This document shows, piece by piece, positions 5,138 to 5,995 of a stretch of DNA of 5,995 nucleotides. The position numbers and the translations under genes are program-made. The stretch spans positions 1 to 5,995 of the forward strand of contig DJUV01000353.1 in assembly GCA_002440625.1 (NCBI GenBank), in the 5' to 3' direction. This DNA is from Rhodobacteraceae bacterium UBA6273. Lineage in GTDB: Bacteria > Pseudomonadota > Alphaproteobacteria > Rhodobacterales > Rhodobacteraceae. Every line of letters starts with the position of its first letter. Positions within the stretch are counted from its first letter, which is position 1. Under the pieces are notes generated by a model. It did no database searches. It had not been told where the DNA came from and saw only the letters and a program-made list of their open reading frames with translations.

Positions 5138-5995
5138 TCATGAAGCACCGAGTGATTCCTGCCGCCGGGCCGACCGCACCTGCCAGAAAACCGCAGCGCC
5201 GAACATGGCGGCGACCGGCCAGAGCCACGCCACACGGCTGCCGTAGCGGTCTGCCGGTTGCGACAGCCCGCCGCAGATGACGGCGTTGGCAAGAATGCCG
5301 AGCAGGACGAAGCCGATGAAAATGGCGACAGGGCGCGGCAACCGCCGGCTGACGAGAAGCCCCACGGCAATCGCCGCCGAAACGGAGTAGAGAACCATCT
5401 GCGCCGCAGTGGTCAAGGGCAACCAGCCTGTCCATGCAGTCAGGCGGCCATGGCCATTCCCGGTGAAGGCAAAGCCCGGCAATCCTTGCGTCCGGTCCAC
5501 GACCTGGTCGGTCTGGAGCGTCATCACCACGCTGTTGCGGGCAAGCTGCCGGAAGACGTTGCGCAGGAAGGCCATGCCGCTTTCCAGAGGCCGGTCGCGC
5601 ACCACGCGGAGAAAGAAGGCGAACTGGTCCTGCGCCACCGCGATCTGCTGGTCCGGAGGCAGCAGATACCACGACCCGATGCGGGGGTTCTGCGCGAAAG
5701 AGATGCTTGATGCGTAGAAGCGTTCCGGATCGTCCGAGAGGCGCAGTTTCTCATAGAGCGGGCAGACCGGCTCCGCCGCGTCGGGGCAGTTGTCGGCGAG
5801 ATAGGTATAGCCGGGCCCGTCCTCGATCAGGCGCGCAACCAGGAACGGCCGGTAGATCACTTCCGCCCCCCGGGACTCGCGCGCGGTGATCCTGAGAAGG
5901 CCCTGTTCGGCGACCCCGGCCCCGACCATCACCAATATCGCGAGCGGCGCGACCCAGCGCCGCTCCCCTCCCTGGAAGATCGCGAAGAGAGCGAC
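5138..5995 (-). CDS. Uncharacterised multi-pass membrane protein, partial (N-terminus outside window)
   Basis: The reverse-strand frame is open from the window edge to TGA at 5138-5140, giving 285 visible residues; the start is outside. A hydrophobic segment lies at about 15-33 (counting from the edge), then a hydrophilic domain at about 35-185, then three membrane segments near 187-215, 222-244 and 255-273, ending in a basic tail (RSARRQ). The loop contains RPFLVARLIEDGPGYTYLAD, then Cys70 and Cys78, which could form a disulfide if it faces the periplasm. NAVICGGLSQPADRYGSR (237-254), just after the third segment, resembles a conserved motif I recall from hypothetical membrane proteins of Alphaproteobacteria. 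That group sits among glycosyltransferase-like integral membrane proteins, but no catalytic motif is visible here and I assign no function. Codon use matches the other intact genes. It converges on the AraC regulator and belongs to a separate transcription unit. Confidence 0.78.
   Translation of the reverse strand, partial: VALFAIFQGGERRWVAPLAILVMVGAGVAEQGLLRITARESRGAEVIYRPFLVARLIEDGPGYTYLADNCPDAAEPVCPLYEKLRLSDDPERFYASSISFAQNPRIGSWYLLPPDQQIAVAQDQFAFFLRVVRDRPLESGMAFLRNVFRQLARNSVVMTLQTDQVVDRTQGLPGFAFTGNGHGRLTAWTGWLPLTTAAQMVLYSVSAAIAVGLLVSRRLPRPVAIFIGFVLLGILANAVICGGLSQPADRYGSRVAWLWPVAAMFGAAVFWQVRSARRQESLGAS

Overview
The window is GC-rich with strong third-position G/C bias, and its best-preserved genes resemble those of Alphaproteobacteria, most likely Rhodobacterales (Paracoccus/Rhodobacter-like). 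This placement rests on composition and remembered family resemblance, not on a search. I see no rRNA, tRNA or CRISPR array.

Left part (1 to about 1611) is a graveyard of gene pieces on both strands, with no intact gene. In order it holds: the C-terminal half of an IS5-family transposase with a frameshift and a nonsense codon (about 1-374); a short coding-like stretch I cannot assign (about 371-456); a reverse-strand piece of a Mu-like phage protease/scaffold protein (gpI type, about 454-867); the C-terminal part of an IS1182-family transposase with its likely element end (about 865-1430); a reverse-strand flavin-reductase-domain fragment broken at that element end (about 1431-1546); and possibly the last 20 codons of an unknown forward gene (1549-1611). 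Each piece is cut where the next begins, which points to repeated insertion and deletion.

Middle part (1615-5092) is an intact, ordered unit. On the reverse strand a short-chain dehydrogenase/reductase is followed after 56 bases by a flavin-dependent monooxygenase (FMO-like). Transcribed away from them is an AraC-family regulator. The 173-base divergent spacer carries a 14-base perfect palindrome and a CTATCCG direct repeat with 20-base spacing, both reasonable operator candidates. The simplest reading is a small oxidation module in which the regulator senses a compound and switches on an FAD/NAD(P)H monooxygenase and an NAD-type dehydrogenase that act on the same substrate or on successive intermediates. 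The substrate cannot be read from the sequence. As I remember it, Pseudomonas aeruginosa has a comparable cluster (AraC regulator, flavin-binding monooxygenase, SDR, around PA2096-PA2099), so the arrangement is probably a known but uncharacterised type.

Right part (5138-5995) is the C-terminal part of an uncharacterised multi-pass membrane protein on the reverse strand. It runs off the window edge and converges on the regulator.

The most interesting points are the uncharacterised monooxygenase/SDR/AraC module with its operator-like spacer, unusual cofactor-motif residues in the SDR, and the dense mosaic of transposon, phage and flavin-reductase fragments beside it. I found no clearly unprecedented system.
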